A stretch of 64,000 nucleotides of DNA from Acinetobacter tjernbergiae DSM 14971 = CIP 107465 (GTDB taxonomy: Bacteria; Pseudomonadota; Gammaproteobacteria; Pseudomonadales; Moraxellaceae): contig NZ_KB894368.1 in NCBI RefSeq assembly GCF_000374425.1, forward strand, positions 1 to 64,000, read 5' to 3'. Below the pieces are notes generated by a model. That model ran no database searches. It had not been told where the DNA came from and was given only the letters and a program-made list of their open reading frames with translations. Both the position numbers and the translations under genes were made by a program. Shown piece after piece: positions 27,359 through 37,128 of the stretch. Each line of letters begins with the position of its first letter. The stretch's first letter is position 1.

Positions 27359-27931
27359 ATGATTGTAGATAATCAGACTACATTAGCAATTTTTGCTAGT
27401 CGGTATTTAGACACGTTAAGTACCCAAGAACTCATAGATTGGCTTGATGATATAAATCCTGAGGTAAGGACATTAATTGCAAGAAAGTTGCATTGTAAAG
27501 GTACAAGAGAAGTATTTGATTTAGCTAAAGACTGGTCGACTTCTATAGTATGTTATCAAAGAGAGATTGCGGCTTTCCTCTTGGGGCAATTAGGTTGCTT
27601 ATCTGAATGTAAGTACCCATTTCAAACAGAATCAAAGACCATTCTGATAGATCTAATAAATGATGAAAACAGTGAGGTTCGGGTAGCTGCGGTTGCTGCT
27701 TGTGGGCATTTATATAGGGAGGGGTTAGATAGCGATTTAGAGGCTTTAATTTTAGGATATTCTAATGATGACTGTACCGAGGTAAGAATATCTATTGCTG
27801 TAACTTTGGGAAATTCCTCTGGAAGTGAGAAGATAAGGCAAGTTTATGCTAACTATTTAGAAGATGATGAGGTAGCAGAATGGGCAGAAGTTGGTTTGGA
27901 AATTTTAGAGGACAGACTTAACAAGAGCTAA
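27359..27931 (+). CDS. HEAT-repeat domain protein
   Basis: This 190-residue all-helical protein has at least three HEAT-like repeats: INPEVRTLIARKLHCKGT, then NDENSEVRVAAVAACGHLY and NDDCTEVRISIAVTLGNSS. These repeats form a curved protein-binding scaffold. AAGGAAAGGATAAG precedes the start. No catalytic residues are visible. Small HEAT proteins are often immunity or partner-binding factors, but the function here is unknown. It lies between a MITE-like element and parC and is AT-rich, which hints at acquisition. Confidence 0.8.
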   Translation: MIVDNQTTLAIFASRYLDTLSTQELIDWLDDINPEVRTLIARKLHCKGTREVFDLAKDWSTSIVCYQREIAAFLLGQLGCLSECKYPFQTESKTILIDLINDENSEVRVAAVAACGHLYREGLDSDLEALILGYSNDDCTEVRISIAVTLGNSSGSEKIRQVYANYLEDDEVAEWAEVGLEILEDRLNKS

Positions 27932-28092
27932 TATTTAAATACTAGGGGCTTTATTCATATTATTAGAATGATACATTTAATCATTAAGACACCATTTGAC
28001 GTTTAAACAACAACAAGCACTTGTCACAACGCTTTCATCCACATAGCATACAAAACATTGACGATAACAATGATTTTGGATGACTTGCTGAA

Positions 28093-30312
28093 ATGACCAG
28101 CCTTGCACATCATGCAACCGAAAACCGCTCCGTAGCTGAATTCACAGAACAAGCTTATTTAAACTATGCCATGTACGTGATTATGGATCGTGCATTACCG
28201 CATATCAGCGATGGTTTAAAACCTGTACAACGCCGTATTGTGTTTGCAATGAGCGAATTGGGTCTGAAATCGACTGGCAAGCCGAAAAAGTCAGCCCGTA
28301 CCGTTGGTGACGTACTCGGTAAATATCATCCGCATGGTGACTCAGCCTGTTATGAAGCAATGGTGTTGATGGCACAACCATTTAGCTACCGTTATCCATT
28401 AATAGAGGGTCAAGGCAACTGGGGTTCACCTGATGATCCGAAGTCATTTGCGGCAATGCGTTATACCGAAGCCAAACTGTCTGCTTATAGTGAACTATTG
28501 CTGAATGAACTTGGACAAGGGACGAGTGAATGGCAAGATAACTTTGATGGTTCGATGAAAGAACCGATTACTTTGCCTGCCCGTATTCCCAATATTCTGC
28601 TGAATGGTACTACGGGTATTGCGGTGGGAATGGCAACCGATATTCCTCCGCATAACTTACGTGAAGTGGTCAAAGGTACGATTGCGCTGATTCGTAATCC
28701 TGAAACCACTGATGAAAAATTAGCAGAATATATTCCAGCCCCCGATTTACCGACCAAAGCGGAAATCATTACTTCACCTGAAGATCTACTTAAAATCCAA
28801 ACTACAGGGCGTGGTAGTTATCGTGCGCGTGCGGTCTATACGGTAGAAAAAAATGAAATTGTGATTACTGAACTGCCTTATCAAGTTTCAGGCTCAAAAG
28901 TTGTTACGCAAATTGCGGATCAGATGATTGCCAAGAAATTACCTTTGGTCGCAGATATTCGTGATGAATCAGATCATAAAAATCCAACACGTTTAGTCAT
29001 TGTATTACGTTCTAATCGTGTCGATGCCGAAACGGTGATGAGCCATTTATTTGCAACCACCGATTTAGAATCTAGCTATCGTGTCAATCTAAATATGATT
29101 GGTGCAGATGGTCGTCCACAAGTCAAATCGATTCGCCGTATTTTGTTGGAATGGATTGAAATTCGTAAGCAAACCGTAACGCGTCGTTTGCAATACCATT
29201 TAACTAAAATTGAAAAGCGTTTGCATATATTGGCAGGTCTTTTAATTGCCTATTTAGATATTGATACGGTGATTCGGATTATTCGTGAAGAAGATCAGCC
29301 AAAACCTGTTTTGATGCAGCACTTTGCGATTGATGATATTCAGGCTGAAGCGATTTTGGAGCTCAAGCTTCGTCATTTGGCTAAACTTGAAGAGATGGAA
29401 ATTCGCCGTGAACAAGAAGAACTGGAAGCGAAAGCTGCCATTATTCGCGAGCAACTGGCAAATCCTGAATCATTGAAGAATTTAATTATTGGTGAGTTAA
29501 AAGAAGACGCGAAAAAGTTTGGTGATGATCGCCGTTCACCAATTGTTGCACGTGCAGATGCAGTACAAATCAAAGAACAAGATTTAATGCCTGCTGAAAC
29601 TGTGACTGTGGTTTTATCAGAAGCAGGTTGGGTGAGAGCTGCCAAAGGTGCTGATGTTGATGCTGCAAATCTAAATTTCCGTGCGGGTGATCAGTATCTG
29701 AGCCATGCAGTCGGGAAAACCAATCAACGGGTTTACTTCTTAGATGAGACGGGGCGGAGTTATGCGCTGCCGATTAGTAGTCTACCGTCTGCACGTGGTT
29801 TAGGCGAGCCTCTGAGTTCCAAGCTCGCACCAGCGAGTGGTGTATCGTTCATTCAAGTCTTTGTCGATGATGACAATAATGAATTGCTTGCGGTCAGTTC
29901 AAATGGATATGGATTTAAAACGCAAGCAGCACAGTTAGATACCAACGCCAAAGCAGGTAAAGCCTTTTTGACAGTCGCAGATCAAGCAACCGCTTTACCA
30001 TTACTTCCAATTCAGCAAGCCACACATGTTGCAATCCTGAGTTCATCAGGGCGGTTATTGATTATTGACTTGACCGAGCTACCTGTACTGAATAAAGGAA
30101 AAGGTAACAAGTTGATACAACTTGATGAAAAAGAGCAAATTTTATCCATGACAACACTTGGTTTAGATGAAATAATCCAAGTCGCCGCAGGACAACAACA
30201 CCTAAAACTGAAAGGGGATGATCTCCAAAAATATATAGGAAAAAGAGCAACAAAGGGGCAACTTTTACCACGGGGATATCAAAAAGCAAATAGACTCCTC
30301 ATTCAGAGATAA
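28093..30312 (+). CDS. parC: DNA topoisomerase IV subunit A
   Basis: ParC, with ParE, decatenates daughter chromosomes. The 739-residue protein has the breakage-reunion domain with active-site tyrosine Y124 ([11 protein letters not shown]), followed by the coiled-coil gate and a C-terminal beta-pinwheel. The quinolone-determining region reads [12 protein letters not shown], with S84 and E88 both unaltered (the positions often called S80 and E84 in older numbering). The length is typical. It stands alone, with about 160 bp of gap on both sides. Confidence 0.96.
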   Translation: MTSLAHHATENRSVAEFTEQAYLNYAMYVIMDRALPHISDGLKPVQRRIVFAMSELGLKSTGKPKKSARTVGDVLGKYHPHGDSACYEAMVLMAQPFSYRYPLIEGQGNWGSPDDPKSFAAMRYTEAKLSAYSELLLNELGQGTSEWQDNFDGSMKEPITLPARIPNILLNGTTGIAVGMATDIPPHNLREVVKGTIALIRNPETTDEKLAEYIPAPDLPTKAEIITSPEDLLKIQTTGRGSYRARAVYTVEKNEIVITELPYQVSGSKVVTQIADQMIAKKLPLVADIRDESDHKNPTRLVIVLRSNRVDAETVMSHLFATTDLESSYRVNLNMIGADGRPQVKSIRRILLEWIEIRKQTVTRRLQYHLTKIEKRLHILAGLLIAYLDIDTVIRIIREEDQPKPVLMQHFAIDDIQAEAILELKLRHLAKLEEMEIRREQEELEAKAAIIREQLANPESLKNLIIGELKEDAKKFGDDRRSPIVARADAVQIKEQDLMPAETVTVVLSEAGWVRAAKGADVDAANLNFRAGDQYLSHAVGKTNQRVYFLDETGRSYALPISSLPSARGLGEPLSSKLAPASGVSFIQVFVDDDNNELLAVSSNGYGFKTQAAQLDTNAKAGKAFLTVADQATALPLLPIQQATHVAILSSSGRLLIIDLTELPVLNKGKGNKLIQLDEKEQILSMTTLGLDEIIQVAAGQQHLKLKGDDLQKYIGKRATKGQLLPRGYQKANRLLIQR

Positions 30313-30468
30313 GGCTAGTATTCTGTGATAAAAATACGTTATATATGACAAGGTATTCATATTATTTGAATAGATTGACAGGGCAATTCAAAAAGTTAAA
30401 AAAAAGTTTTGTCATGGAAAGTAACGTCGTTACATTTTTAAGGATTACTACTCGGAGATAATGGCATT

Positions 30469-32148
30469 ATGGAAAAGATTTGGTTTGCAGAATACCAAAA
30501 GACAGGAATTCCAGAAACAGTTGCACTGCCTGCTGAAAACACCTCACTTGTTGATATTTTTGAACGCAATTTCCAAAAATTTGGTACACGTGATGCCTTT
30601 ATCTTCATGGATAAAGTTTTAACGTTTAATGAATTAGAAGTCGCTAGCCGTAAATTTGCAACTTATTTACAAAGTTTAGGCTTAGCAAAAGGAACACGTG
30701 TTGCGGTCATGATGCCGAACGTATTCCAATATCCAGTCGTTGCACTTGGTGTATTCCGTGCTGGTTTAGTGTTAGTCAATGTAAATCCACTTTATACCTC
30801 ACGTGAACTTGAGCATCAATTAAATGACTCTGGTGCAGAAGCATTAGTGATCATTGAAAACTTTGCCAGCGTTTATCAAAGTATTATTGGTAAAACACCT
30901 GTGAAGCACGTTATTGTTGCTTCTGTTGGTGACATGTTGGGTACACTAAAAGGCACACTGGTAAACTTTGTTTTACGCAAAGTACGCAAGCAAATTCCAG
31001 CGTGGAGCATTCCTGGTCATGTTAAATTTAATACGGCTTTAGGAAAAGTAAATCCAAGTAATTATAAACGCCCTAGTTTAACACTCAGTGATACAGCAGT
31101 ACTTCAATATACAGGTGGTACAACAGGCGTATCTAAAGGTGCTGAATTGACACATCGTAATTTGGTTTCTAACCTTTTGCAGTGTGAAGCAATTTTCTCA
31201 AGTAAATTTGGTGCGACTGATAGTGCTAAAGATGATCGTATCGTTTGCGCATTACCGCTTTATCATATCTTTGCATTCATGGTATGTGCGCTTTACGGTA
31301 TGTACAAAGGTCAAGCAAATATCTTGATTCCTAACCCACGTGATTTACCAGCAGTTGTGGGTGAGTTGCGTAAATACAAACCATCATTCTTCCCAGCAGT
31401 GAATACATTGTTTAATGCTTTAGTGAATAACGAAGAATTTAAACAACTCGATCATAGCAATTTGAAGATGGCGATGGGCGGTGGTATGGCTGTGTTGCCA
31501 TCTACGGCAGCAGCTTGGCACAAAGTAACAGGTACAATCATCATTGAAGGTTATGGTTTATCTGAAACTTCACCTGTTGCAACAGCGAATCCTCCAATGA
31601 CAACAGAATTTAGTGGCACAATCGGTATTCCATTGCCATTAACAGAAGTTGTATTGCTTGATGATGATGGTAATGAAGTTGGTCTTGGCGAGCAGGGCGA
31701 AATTTCGATTCGTGGTCCGCAAGTCATGAAAGGCTATTGGAACCGTCCTGATGAAACTGAAAAAGTCATGACCAAAGATGGCTTCTTCCGTACAGGTGAC
31801 GTGGGTGTGATGGACACTCGTGGTTATTTCAAAATTGTAGACCGTAAGAAAGATATGATCTTGGTATCAGGCTTTAACGTTTACCCAAGTGAAATCGAAG
31901 AAGTGATTGCGAAGCATCCAAAAGTATTGGAAGTTGCTGCGATTGGTGTTCCAGATGAAAAATCAGGCGAAGTACCTAAATTATTCATCGTGAAAAAAGA
32001 CCCTTCATTAACAACTGAAGAAGTTATTGCTTATGCAAAACAAAACTTAACAGGCTATAAATGCCCTCGTTATGTTGAGTTTATGGATGATTTACCAAAA
32101 TCAAACGTAGGTAAAATCTTACGTAAAGATTTACGTAAACCAGCTTAA
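30469..32148 (+). CDS. fadD: Long-chain fatty-acid--CoA ligase
   Basis: This AMP-forming acyl-CoA synthetase activates fatty acids for beta-oxidation. The 559-residue protein has the AMP-binding signature YTGGTTGVSKG at 214-224, the motif GYGLSETSP, and the C-terminal KDMILVSGFNVYPSEIEE (fatty-acyl-CoA synthetase signature), with the catalytic lysine in KSNVGKILRK. A GGAGATAATGGC ribosome site lies close by. Strong similarity to FadD is evident, though other chain-length classes cannot be excluded. Confidence 0.92.
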   Translation: MEKIWFAEYQKTGIPETVALPAENTSLVDIFERNFQKFGTRDAFIFMDKVLTFNELEVASRKFATYLQSLGLAKGTRVAVMMPNVFQYPVVALGVFRAGLVLVNVNPLYTSRELEHQLNDSGAEALVIIENFASVYQSIIGKTPVKHVIVASVGDMLGTLKGTLVNFVLRKVRKQIPAWSIPGHVKFNTALGKVNPSNYKRPSLTLSDTAVLQYTGGTTGVSKGAELTHRNLVSNLLQCEAIFSSKFGATDSAKDDRIVCALPLYHIFAFMVCALYGMYKGQANILIPNPRDLPAVVGELRKYKPSFFPAVNTLFNALVNNEEFKQLDHSNLKMAMGGGMAVLPSTAAAWHKVTGTIIIEGYGLSETSPVATANPPMTTEFSGTIGIPLPLTEVVLLDDDGNEVGLGEQGEISIRGPQVMKGYWNRPDETEKVMTKDGFFRTGDVGVMDTRGYFKIVDRKKDMILVSGFNVYPSEIEEVIAKHPKVLEVAAIGVPDEKSGEVPKLFIVKKDPSLTTEEVIAYAKQNLTGYKCPRYVEFMDDLPKSNVGKILRKDLRKPA

Positions 32149-32151
32149 ACG

Positions 32152-32215
32152 CTAGCCTCACTTTGTAAAAGTGAGGTAATAAAAAACGCCGCAATTCAAA
32201 TTGCGGCGTTTTTTA
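32152..32215. terminator. Double hairpin terminator after fadD
   Basis: There are two consecutive hairpins: CCTCACTTT/AAAGTGAGG around 32156-32176, and AACGCCGCAATT/AATTGCGGCGTT at 32185-32210. The second is flanked by A and T runs and can act in both directions, also ending the convergent 32213-32602 gene. Confidence 0.85.
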
Positions 32216-32602
32216 TTTATTTTTAGATTTCATTAACCAATGATCAATATAAGGTCGACCAATTCCAACAATGCCGACAAATACAAGCATGGTCGCAAGT
32301 TGAAAACGTAACCGAATTGGATCAATTCCATTAAAGCTGAAGTAATTGTCCGCAAAAACGTAGAGAACAACAATCGTGAGCCAATGCCAAAGTGTGAGCC
32401 TTTTAATTCCAACTGCATAAAATGCAAGTGTGAGAATCGCGAAAGTCCCTAAAGTTGATTGCCAGTTGAGGTTTGCACAAATCACACTGAGTAGAAATGC
32501 CATAATAGGCAACACCACTTTCAGTACACGATCCACCAAAAGTTGATGTTGTCGTTGTTGAGCAAGAACATCAAACATCTTGTTTTGATCTTGAGATTGC
32601 AT
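32213..32602 (-). CDS. Small inner-membrane hypothetical protein
   Basis: This 129-residue protein has four hydrophobic segments (about 28-44, 49-64, 70-86 and 104-120) after a polar, Gln-rich N-terminus. The family is not recognised. It is convergent with fadD and divergent from the MAPEG gene. The shared terminator overlaps its stop region. Confidence 0.6.
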   Translation of the reverse strand: MQSQDQNKMFDVLAQQRQHQLLVDRVLKVVLPIMAFLLSVICANLNWQSTLGTFAILTLAFYAVGIKRLTLWHWLTIVVLYVFADNYFSFNGIDPIRLRFQLATMLVFVGIVGIGRPYIDHWLMKSKNK

Positions 32603-32738
32603 AACGTGACCTTAGAAAGAGAATGAACAAAAACAATATTTACACAAGCAGAATGTGTAAAAGAAACGCTTGTTGAACAAGCACAAATGAAAGTTCAATA
32701 AATTTTAAGTTATGATAGCATGATCACAAGAACTTCAA

Positions 32739-33152
32739 ATGATGGATATCAGCATGCAAGGTATTAGCGGCATTATATTGATTATTATCGTTGCATGTTT
32801 ATTGCCCTATGTTTTTACTTTGATTGCAAAAGCAAAAGGTGGTTTCAAACCAAAGGATAATCAAAATCCACGTGAGTTTTTAGCTAAAACTACAGGCTTA
32901 GCTGCAAGAGCAAATGCAGTACAGCAGAACAGTTTTGAGAGCTTACCTTTATTTATCGCTGCACTTTTGATGGCGGAATATATGGTTGTGCCTGAAAAGT
33001 TTATTTTGAGCTTAGGTTGGGCGTATGTCGTATTTCGTGTCATTTATGGAATATGCTATTTGGCAAATCTCGCCACTTTGCGTTCAATTATTTGGTTTTT
33101 CTCTATCTTCTGTCCCATTTTACTTTTTGTGATTACGATAAAAATGACCTAA
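32739..33152 (+). CDS. MAPEG family membrane protein
   Basis: This 137-residue protein has four membrane helices, with the MAPEG features RANAVQQNSFESLPLFIAALLMAE and AYVVFRVIYGICYLANLATLRS. The family covers membrane-associated eicosanoid and glutathione metabolism enzymes; bacterial members are often glutathione-dependent or of unknown function. Starts at 32739, 32742 and 32754 are all possible, and the ribosome site is weak. Confidence 0.85.
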   Translation: MMDISMQGISGIILIIIVACLLPYVFTLIAKAKGGFKPKDNQNPREFLAKTTGLAARANAVQQNSFESLPLFIAALLMAEYMVVPEKFILSLGWAYVVFRVIYGICYLANLATLRSIIWFFSIFCPILLFVITIKMT

Positions 33153-33268
33153 AGACAGAGTGAATATAAAATTCATCAACGCTCAGCATATCTAGCATCA
33201 TTTTTACAGTATTCACGTTATAATCTAGCCGATTTACATCTGACTTCACAATATAAACGAGTGTTGAT

Positions 33269-33796
33269 ATGAGTTATAGCAATATTCCTGCGGGCAAAGA
33301 CGCACCAAACGACATTTATGTCATCATCGAAATTCCTGCAAATGCAGCGCCAATCAAATACGAAATCGATAAAGATTCAGATGCGTTATTTGTAGACCGT
33401 TTCATGGGTACAGCAATGTTCTACCCAGCAAACTACGGTTATGTGCCAAATACATTATCTGAAGATGGTGATCCATTAGACGTACTTGTTGTAACTCCAC
33501 ATCCAGTGGCTGCGGGTTCGGTCATTCGTTGCCGTCCTGTAGGCAAACTAAATATGGAAGATGATGGTGGTATCGATGCGAAATTAATCGCAGTTCCACA
33601 TGAGAAATTGTCTCCACTTTACAATGACATTCAAGAATATACTGATCTTCCAAAATTGTTGATCAGCCAAGTTGAACATTTCTTCTTACACTACAAAGAT
33701 TTAGAGCCTGGAAAATGGGTGAAATTGAGTGGTTGGGAAGGTGCTGATGTTGCGAAAGCAGAAGTATTAAAAGCAATCGAAGCTGCTAAGAAGTAA
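33269..33796 (+). CDS. ppa: Inorganic pyrophosphatase
   Basis: This family I soluble PPase hydrolyses pyrophosphate and pulls biosynthetic reactions forward. The 175-residue protein has the signature DGDPLDVLV (around 69-77) with the metal-binding aspartates, plus [15 protein letters not shown] and [12 protein letters not shown]. The length is standard. It is ended by a strong hairpin at 33847-33880. Confidence 0.96.
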   Translation: MSYSNIPAGKDAPNDIYVIIEIPANAAPIKYEIDKDSDALFVDRFMGTAMFYPANYGYVPNTLSEDGDPLDVLVVTPHPVAAGSVIRCRPVGKLNMEDDGGIDAKLIAVPHEKLSPLYNDIQEYTDLPKLLISQVEHFFLHYKDLEPGKWVKLSGWEGADVAKAEVLKAIEAAKK

Positions 33797-33846
33797 TTTT
33801 CTGAGTAGATTCAGCTAGATTTTATGATTTAAAGTCTGGTTGATAA

Positions 33847-33880
33847 AAAAACCGCCATTCAATTGAATGGCGGTTTTTTT
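33847..33880. terminator. Bidirectional terminator ppa / oprD
   Basis: The stem ACCGCCATTCAA pairs with TTGAATGGCGGT (33851-33874), with A and T runs on the sides. It lies between two convergent genes. Confidence 0.9.
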
Positions 33881-33900
33881 ATGAGTTGATCTAAATTGAA

Positions 33901-35226
33901 TTAGAACAGTTTCACAGGAATATCAAGGAACAAACGCCATTCATTGGTTGAGCCAATAACATTGCTGACATATTGACCAGAAACATTATTATAGGTATCA
34001 CTTGAACGTAAGTAAGAATAGCGAACACGTAGGCTTGCATCTTTCAATGCACCTGTTTGAACAGTATATTTGACTTGGTTAAACAACTCATGTTCTTCGG
34101 CTTGGTCAATGATTTTTGAGCGATCTGTTATTTTAGCGATATCAATATCCCAGCCATAAACAAATGCAGTTGTCCAGTTTAGACCAGGTAAACCGTGATT
34201 TTTAAAGTTATAGTTATATTGTAGCCCGACAGATTTTTCATCATTACCATTAAAGTCACCTAAATAGGAATTAGGGACATAGATACTTTGTAAACCATCA
34301 GCATTATAGCCATAGTCATACCCAGTATTACCTGTGTTATCTTGATAAGAAAGCATGACGTTATGTACATCTTTGCCATAGCCCACTGAAACAGCCCAAA
34401 TCGAGTTTTTACGGTTTGCTAGATCATCTGTGGTATGTGAATCAGTGAGCGCATCTTTATCCCATTTTGTATGATAACCCATGGCATCAAGTGTTAAGGT
34501 GCTCTTGTCTTTTAAGCTTCGGGTAAAGTTTACATTGGCATAATGACGTTCTAATTTATCTTGAACGTCTAAGCCATAATACGATGAATTGAGTTGATCA
34601 TTAAATTTATATTTAGCACCCCAAACTACTGCACGATCAAGCCCTTGACCTGTCACATCTTTATCGGTACTAATTTGGTTTGACATTTGGTTTTTTGTGA
34701 ACTTACCTGCAACCACATTTAGATTTGGAATTTCATTACTTTCAACGAAAACACCTGTGTAATACTCAGGTACTAAACGGGCTTGATTACTTGCCATGAC
34801 AGGAAGTGTTGATACCTGTGTACCATAAGTCACGGTTGTGTTGGAAATACGTGCTTTCACATTGGCACCACCACGAGCCCAATGATCATAAGCAAATCCA
34901 CGATCATCTACAGGAATCATTTGATTACCCGTATTATTATTCGCACCAAGTTTGAAAGATGCATCACCTACTACGCCAACACCAAAGCCAACAAGACCCT
35001 TTGTAAAGCCTGATTGAAGATCAAAAATGGCAGTTTGCGCTGTTGAGCTTGTATCATTTGTTAAACCGTCTTTTTTATCACGATTTAAAAAGCCTGTGCG
35101 GAACAATACTGAACCATTTGCATCCTCAATAAAACCTTTAGCTTCGCTTTGTTCGCTTGCATATGTTGAGGAGATCAATGCGGCATTAATCAAAACCGCT
35201 AATGTTATTTTCTTTGCCTTTGGCAT
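33901..35226 (-). CDS. OprD-family outer-membrane porin
   Basis: The start at 35226 is chosen because ATGAGGCTACCT provides a GAGG ribosome site and the frame then begins MPKAKK with a signal peptide cleaved after STYA. The 441-residue protein has alternating amphipathic strands and ends WRLFLDIPVKLF, with the terminal Phe of outer-membrane barrels. Similar segments (GFIEDANGSVLFRTGFLNRDKKDG and GGANVKARISNTTVTYGTQ) occur in OprD/OccD-like specific channels for amino acids, aromatics or organic acids. The substrate is unknown. An inverted repeat lies near its promoter at 35266-35277. Confidence 0.85.
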   Translation of the reverse strand: MPKAKKITLAVLINAALISSTYASEQSEAKGFIEDANGSVLFRTGFLNRDKKDGLTNDTSSTAQTAIFDLQSGFTKGLVGFGVGVVGDASFKLGANNNTGNQMIPVDDRGFAYDHWARGGANVKARISNTTVTYGTQVSTLPVMASNQARLVPEYYTGVFVESNEIPNLNVVAGKFTKNQMSNQISTDKDVTGQGLDRAVVWGAKYKFNDQLNSSYYGLDVQDKLERHYANVNFTRSLKDKSTLTLDAMGYHTKWDKDALTDSHTTDDLANRKNSIWAVSVGYGKDVHNVMLSYQDNTGNTGYDYGYNADGLQSIYVPNSYLGDFNGNDEKSVGLQYNYNFKNHGLPGLNWTTAFVYGWDIDIAKITDRSKIIDQAEEHELFNQVKYTVQTGALKDASLRVRYSYLRSSDTYNNVSGQYVSNVIGSTNEWRLFLDIPVKLF

Positions 35227-35265
35227 AGGTAGCCTCATAATAAATAAAATCAATTTCGGTCAGAA

Positions 35266-35277
35266 TCAAAATTTTGA
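35266..35277 (-). promoter_or_regulatory. Palindrome upstream of the OprD gene
   Basis: TCAAAATTTTGA is a perfect 12-base palindrome inside a wider GGTCA-N12-TGACC arrangement. It lies just after a TATACA -10-like box of the oprD-type gene, so it may be an operator. The regulator is unknown. Confidence 0.3.
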
Positions 35278-35880
35278 CCAATTGTATAAGTTATGCATAA
35301 AAAAGATAGATTTTTATTAAAATATTTTAATTAAATTTACACAAAATTAGGATAAGATTTTTTGTTTTTATTCCTGTATAAAAAATAGATAAATTAAAAT
35401 TAAATCAATGATATTTAATAAATAATTAATATCTTATTATTGTAATTAATATCGATTATTTTTTGATTATTTTTATGTAAAATATGTGACGATATTGAAT
35501 AATTATTTTTTAATTTAAATAGTTATTTACTAACTGGTTAAAAAGTGATTAATTTGAGTTTGCAAAAACTAACATCCCGATAAATGGTCGTTATTTTTGT
35601 GTGGAAAACATTCAAATCAGTACCTAAATTGGGTTATGCACTTTTGTTGGGCGGAACTTCTTCGTTCTTTTGATTGTAACTTAAAATAATCTCTGTCGTA
35701 TGATTGTTGATCATTCTATTTGCATTATTCTTGTGCGAAAAAATAATTTATCTAGCTTTGTGCTTAAAAATGGATCATAAATAGAGAGAAAGATGCAATA
35801 AAAAGCATTTTGTAATTATTTTTATTATAACTATGACGATTTTATGACATGAGCACTAGGTTTTATGGTGCTTCAGTTAA
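35278..35880. other. Long AT-rich gap between two porin genes
   Basis: About 600 bases of very AT-rich DNA contain no supported gene on either strand. It holds promoter sequence for the OprD gene at the left end. At the right it leads into the sigma-54 promoter of the TorF-type gene, where activator sites would be expected 80-200 bp upstream. I could not identify an enhancer motif with confidence. Confidence 0.5.
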
Positions 35881-35882
35881 GT

Positions 35883-35898
35883 TGGCATAGCATTTGCT
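35883..35898 (+). promoter_or_regulatory. Sigma-54 promoter of TorF-type porin 1
   Basis: TGGCATAGCATTTGCT matches the RpoN consensus (TGGCAYR-N4-TTGCW), with GG and GC exactly 10 bases apart. The start of transcription would lie near 35909, about 50 bases before the start codon. The same arrangement precedes the second copy. Confidence 0.75.
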
Positions 35899-35961
35899 TG
35901 TTACATTGTGATGCAACTTAAAACATAAATCAGTCGAATATCCATCATGGGGGAGATCAAT

Positions 35962-36774
35962 ATGATGAAATTTGCGTGTAAAGCGATCGCGTTAAGTATT
36001 TTTGCTGTGACTTCGACTTTTGCTATGGCAGAAGATAAACCTTCATTCTATGGCGTTACTGCATCGGGCAACGTATCAGCAGTAACGGATTACCGTTTTC
36101 GTGGTGTGACCCAGTCTTCAAACAACCCTGCGATTCAAGGTGGTTTTACTTTTTCACATACTTCAGGTGCATATTTAGCACTTTGGGGTTCAAGTGTTGA
36201 CTTTGGTGTTCCAGGCGTTTCAACTGAAACGGATGCGACACTCGGATTTACAAATAGCTTTGATTTAACCGATAAAGTTAAACCGACTTATGATGTTGGT
36301 GTAATTCATTATGGCTATATTGGTTCTAAATCTAATGCTGTTAATACATATAATGGTAAAAAGGGTTTAGCATTTACAGAAGTGTTTGGTAAACTTACTT
36401 TCCCTGAAACATTATTAGCTGGTGATGCTCTAAGCGTAGGTGTAAATTATTCACCTGATTATTGGGGCAGAACGGATGATTTTTGGTATTTTAACCTAGG
36501 TTACTCGGCACCTATTGCTAGCACAGGTTTAACAGGTTTAGCATCTGTAGGATACAATAAGCTTAAAAATAAAGACTCTTTAAGTGTTGTTGCTGGCGGT
36601 CCTGGTAAAGATGATAATTATGTCGATTATAAAGTTGGCGTGAACTATAACTTACTTGGTATTCTTGCTGAAGTTGATGTGGTTGGTACAAATGTAAGTA
36701 CTTCAGGTATGAGTGATAATGCGAAGAAACCGTATGACACAGGTGTGTTATTTAGTTTAACGAAAACATTTTAA
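35962..36774 (+). CDS. TorF family putative porin, copy 1
   Basis: The ATG at 35962 is selected because GGGGGAGA lies 6 bases upstream. The 270-residue protein has a signal peptide ending FAMA, then a beta-barrel of the TorF/Gcw_chp type (TIGR02001-like), with VSAVTDYRFRGVTQSSNNPAIQGGFTFSH and a final aromatic LTKTF. It is an outer-membrane channel of unknown substrate. Its paralogue lies immediately downstream. It is under a consensus sigma-54 promoter, so an enhancer-binding activator such as NtrC or a similar protein is expected. Confidence 0.83.
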   Translation: MMKFACKAIALSIFAVTSTFAMAEDKPSFYGVTASGNVSAVTDYRFRGVTQSSNNPAIQGGFTFSHTSGAYLALWGSSVDFGVPGVSTETDATLGFTNSFDLTDKVKPTYDVGVIHYGYIGSKSNAVNTYNGKKGLAFTEVFGKLTFPETLLAGDALSVGVNYSPDYWGRTDDFWYFNLGYSAPIASTGLTGLASVGYNKLKNKDSLSVVAGGPGKDDNYVDYKVGVNYNLLGILAEVDVVGTNVSTSGMSDNAKKPYDTGVLFSLTKTF

Positions 36775-36793
36775 TTCCCAAGCGGAATAGAAA

Positions 36794-36818
36794 AAAGCCA
36801 GCAGACATGCTGGCTTTT
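36794..36818 (+). terminator. Terminator after TorF-type porin 1
   Basis: AAAGCCAGCAGACATGCTGGCTTTTT, a hairpin with stem AAGCCAGCA and a T tail. The gap to the second porin contains only this and the sigma-54 promoter. Confidence 0.8.
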
Positions 36819-37046
36819 TGTTTTTCTATTAAAATAAAGGATGGTTAATAGTATTTTGAGATATCAAAAAATAAATTTTAGGAAAACTGTTTTTATGCCC
36901 CAATATTTTTCTTTTACTTAATTTGGTTGCACTATTAAGATAAATTTATTTTCATAAATATAAATATGAAAAATAAATTCATATTTAAAGTTTCCTATGT
37001 GATTGTTATCCAATGTTTTATTTTAAATTTTTTGTTTTTTTATTAT

Positions 37047-37062
37047 TGGCATGCCATTTGCT
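37047..37062 (+). promoter_or_regulatory. Sigma-54 promoter of TorF-type porin 2
   Basis: TGGCATGCCATTTGCT matches the RpoN consensus with correct -24/-12 spacing. The sequence following it (a TTAAAACATAAA stretch) is shared with the first porin promoter, so the promoter was duplicated with the gene. Confidence 0.75.
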
Positions 37063-37128
37063 AATTATACAATGCTGTAATTTAAAACATAAACCGTTTG
37101 AATATCTAAAATATAGGGGAAGCTCAAT

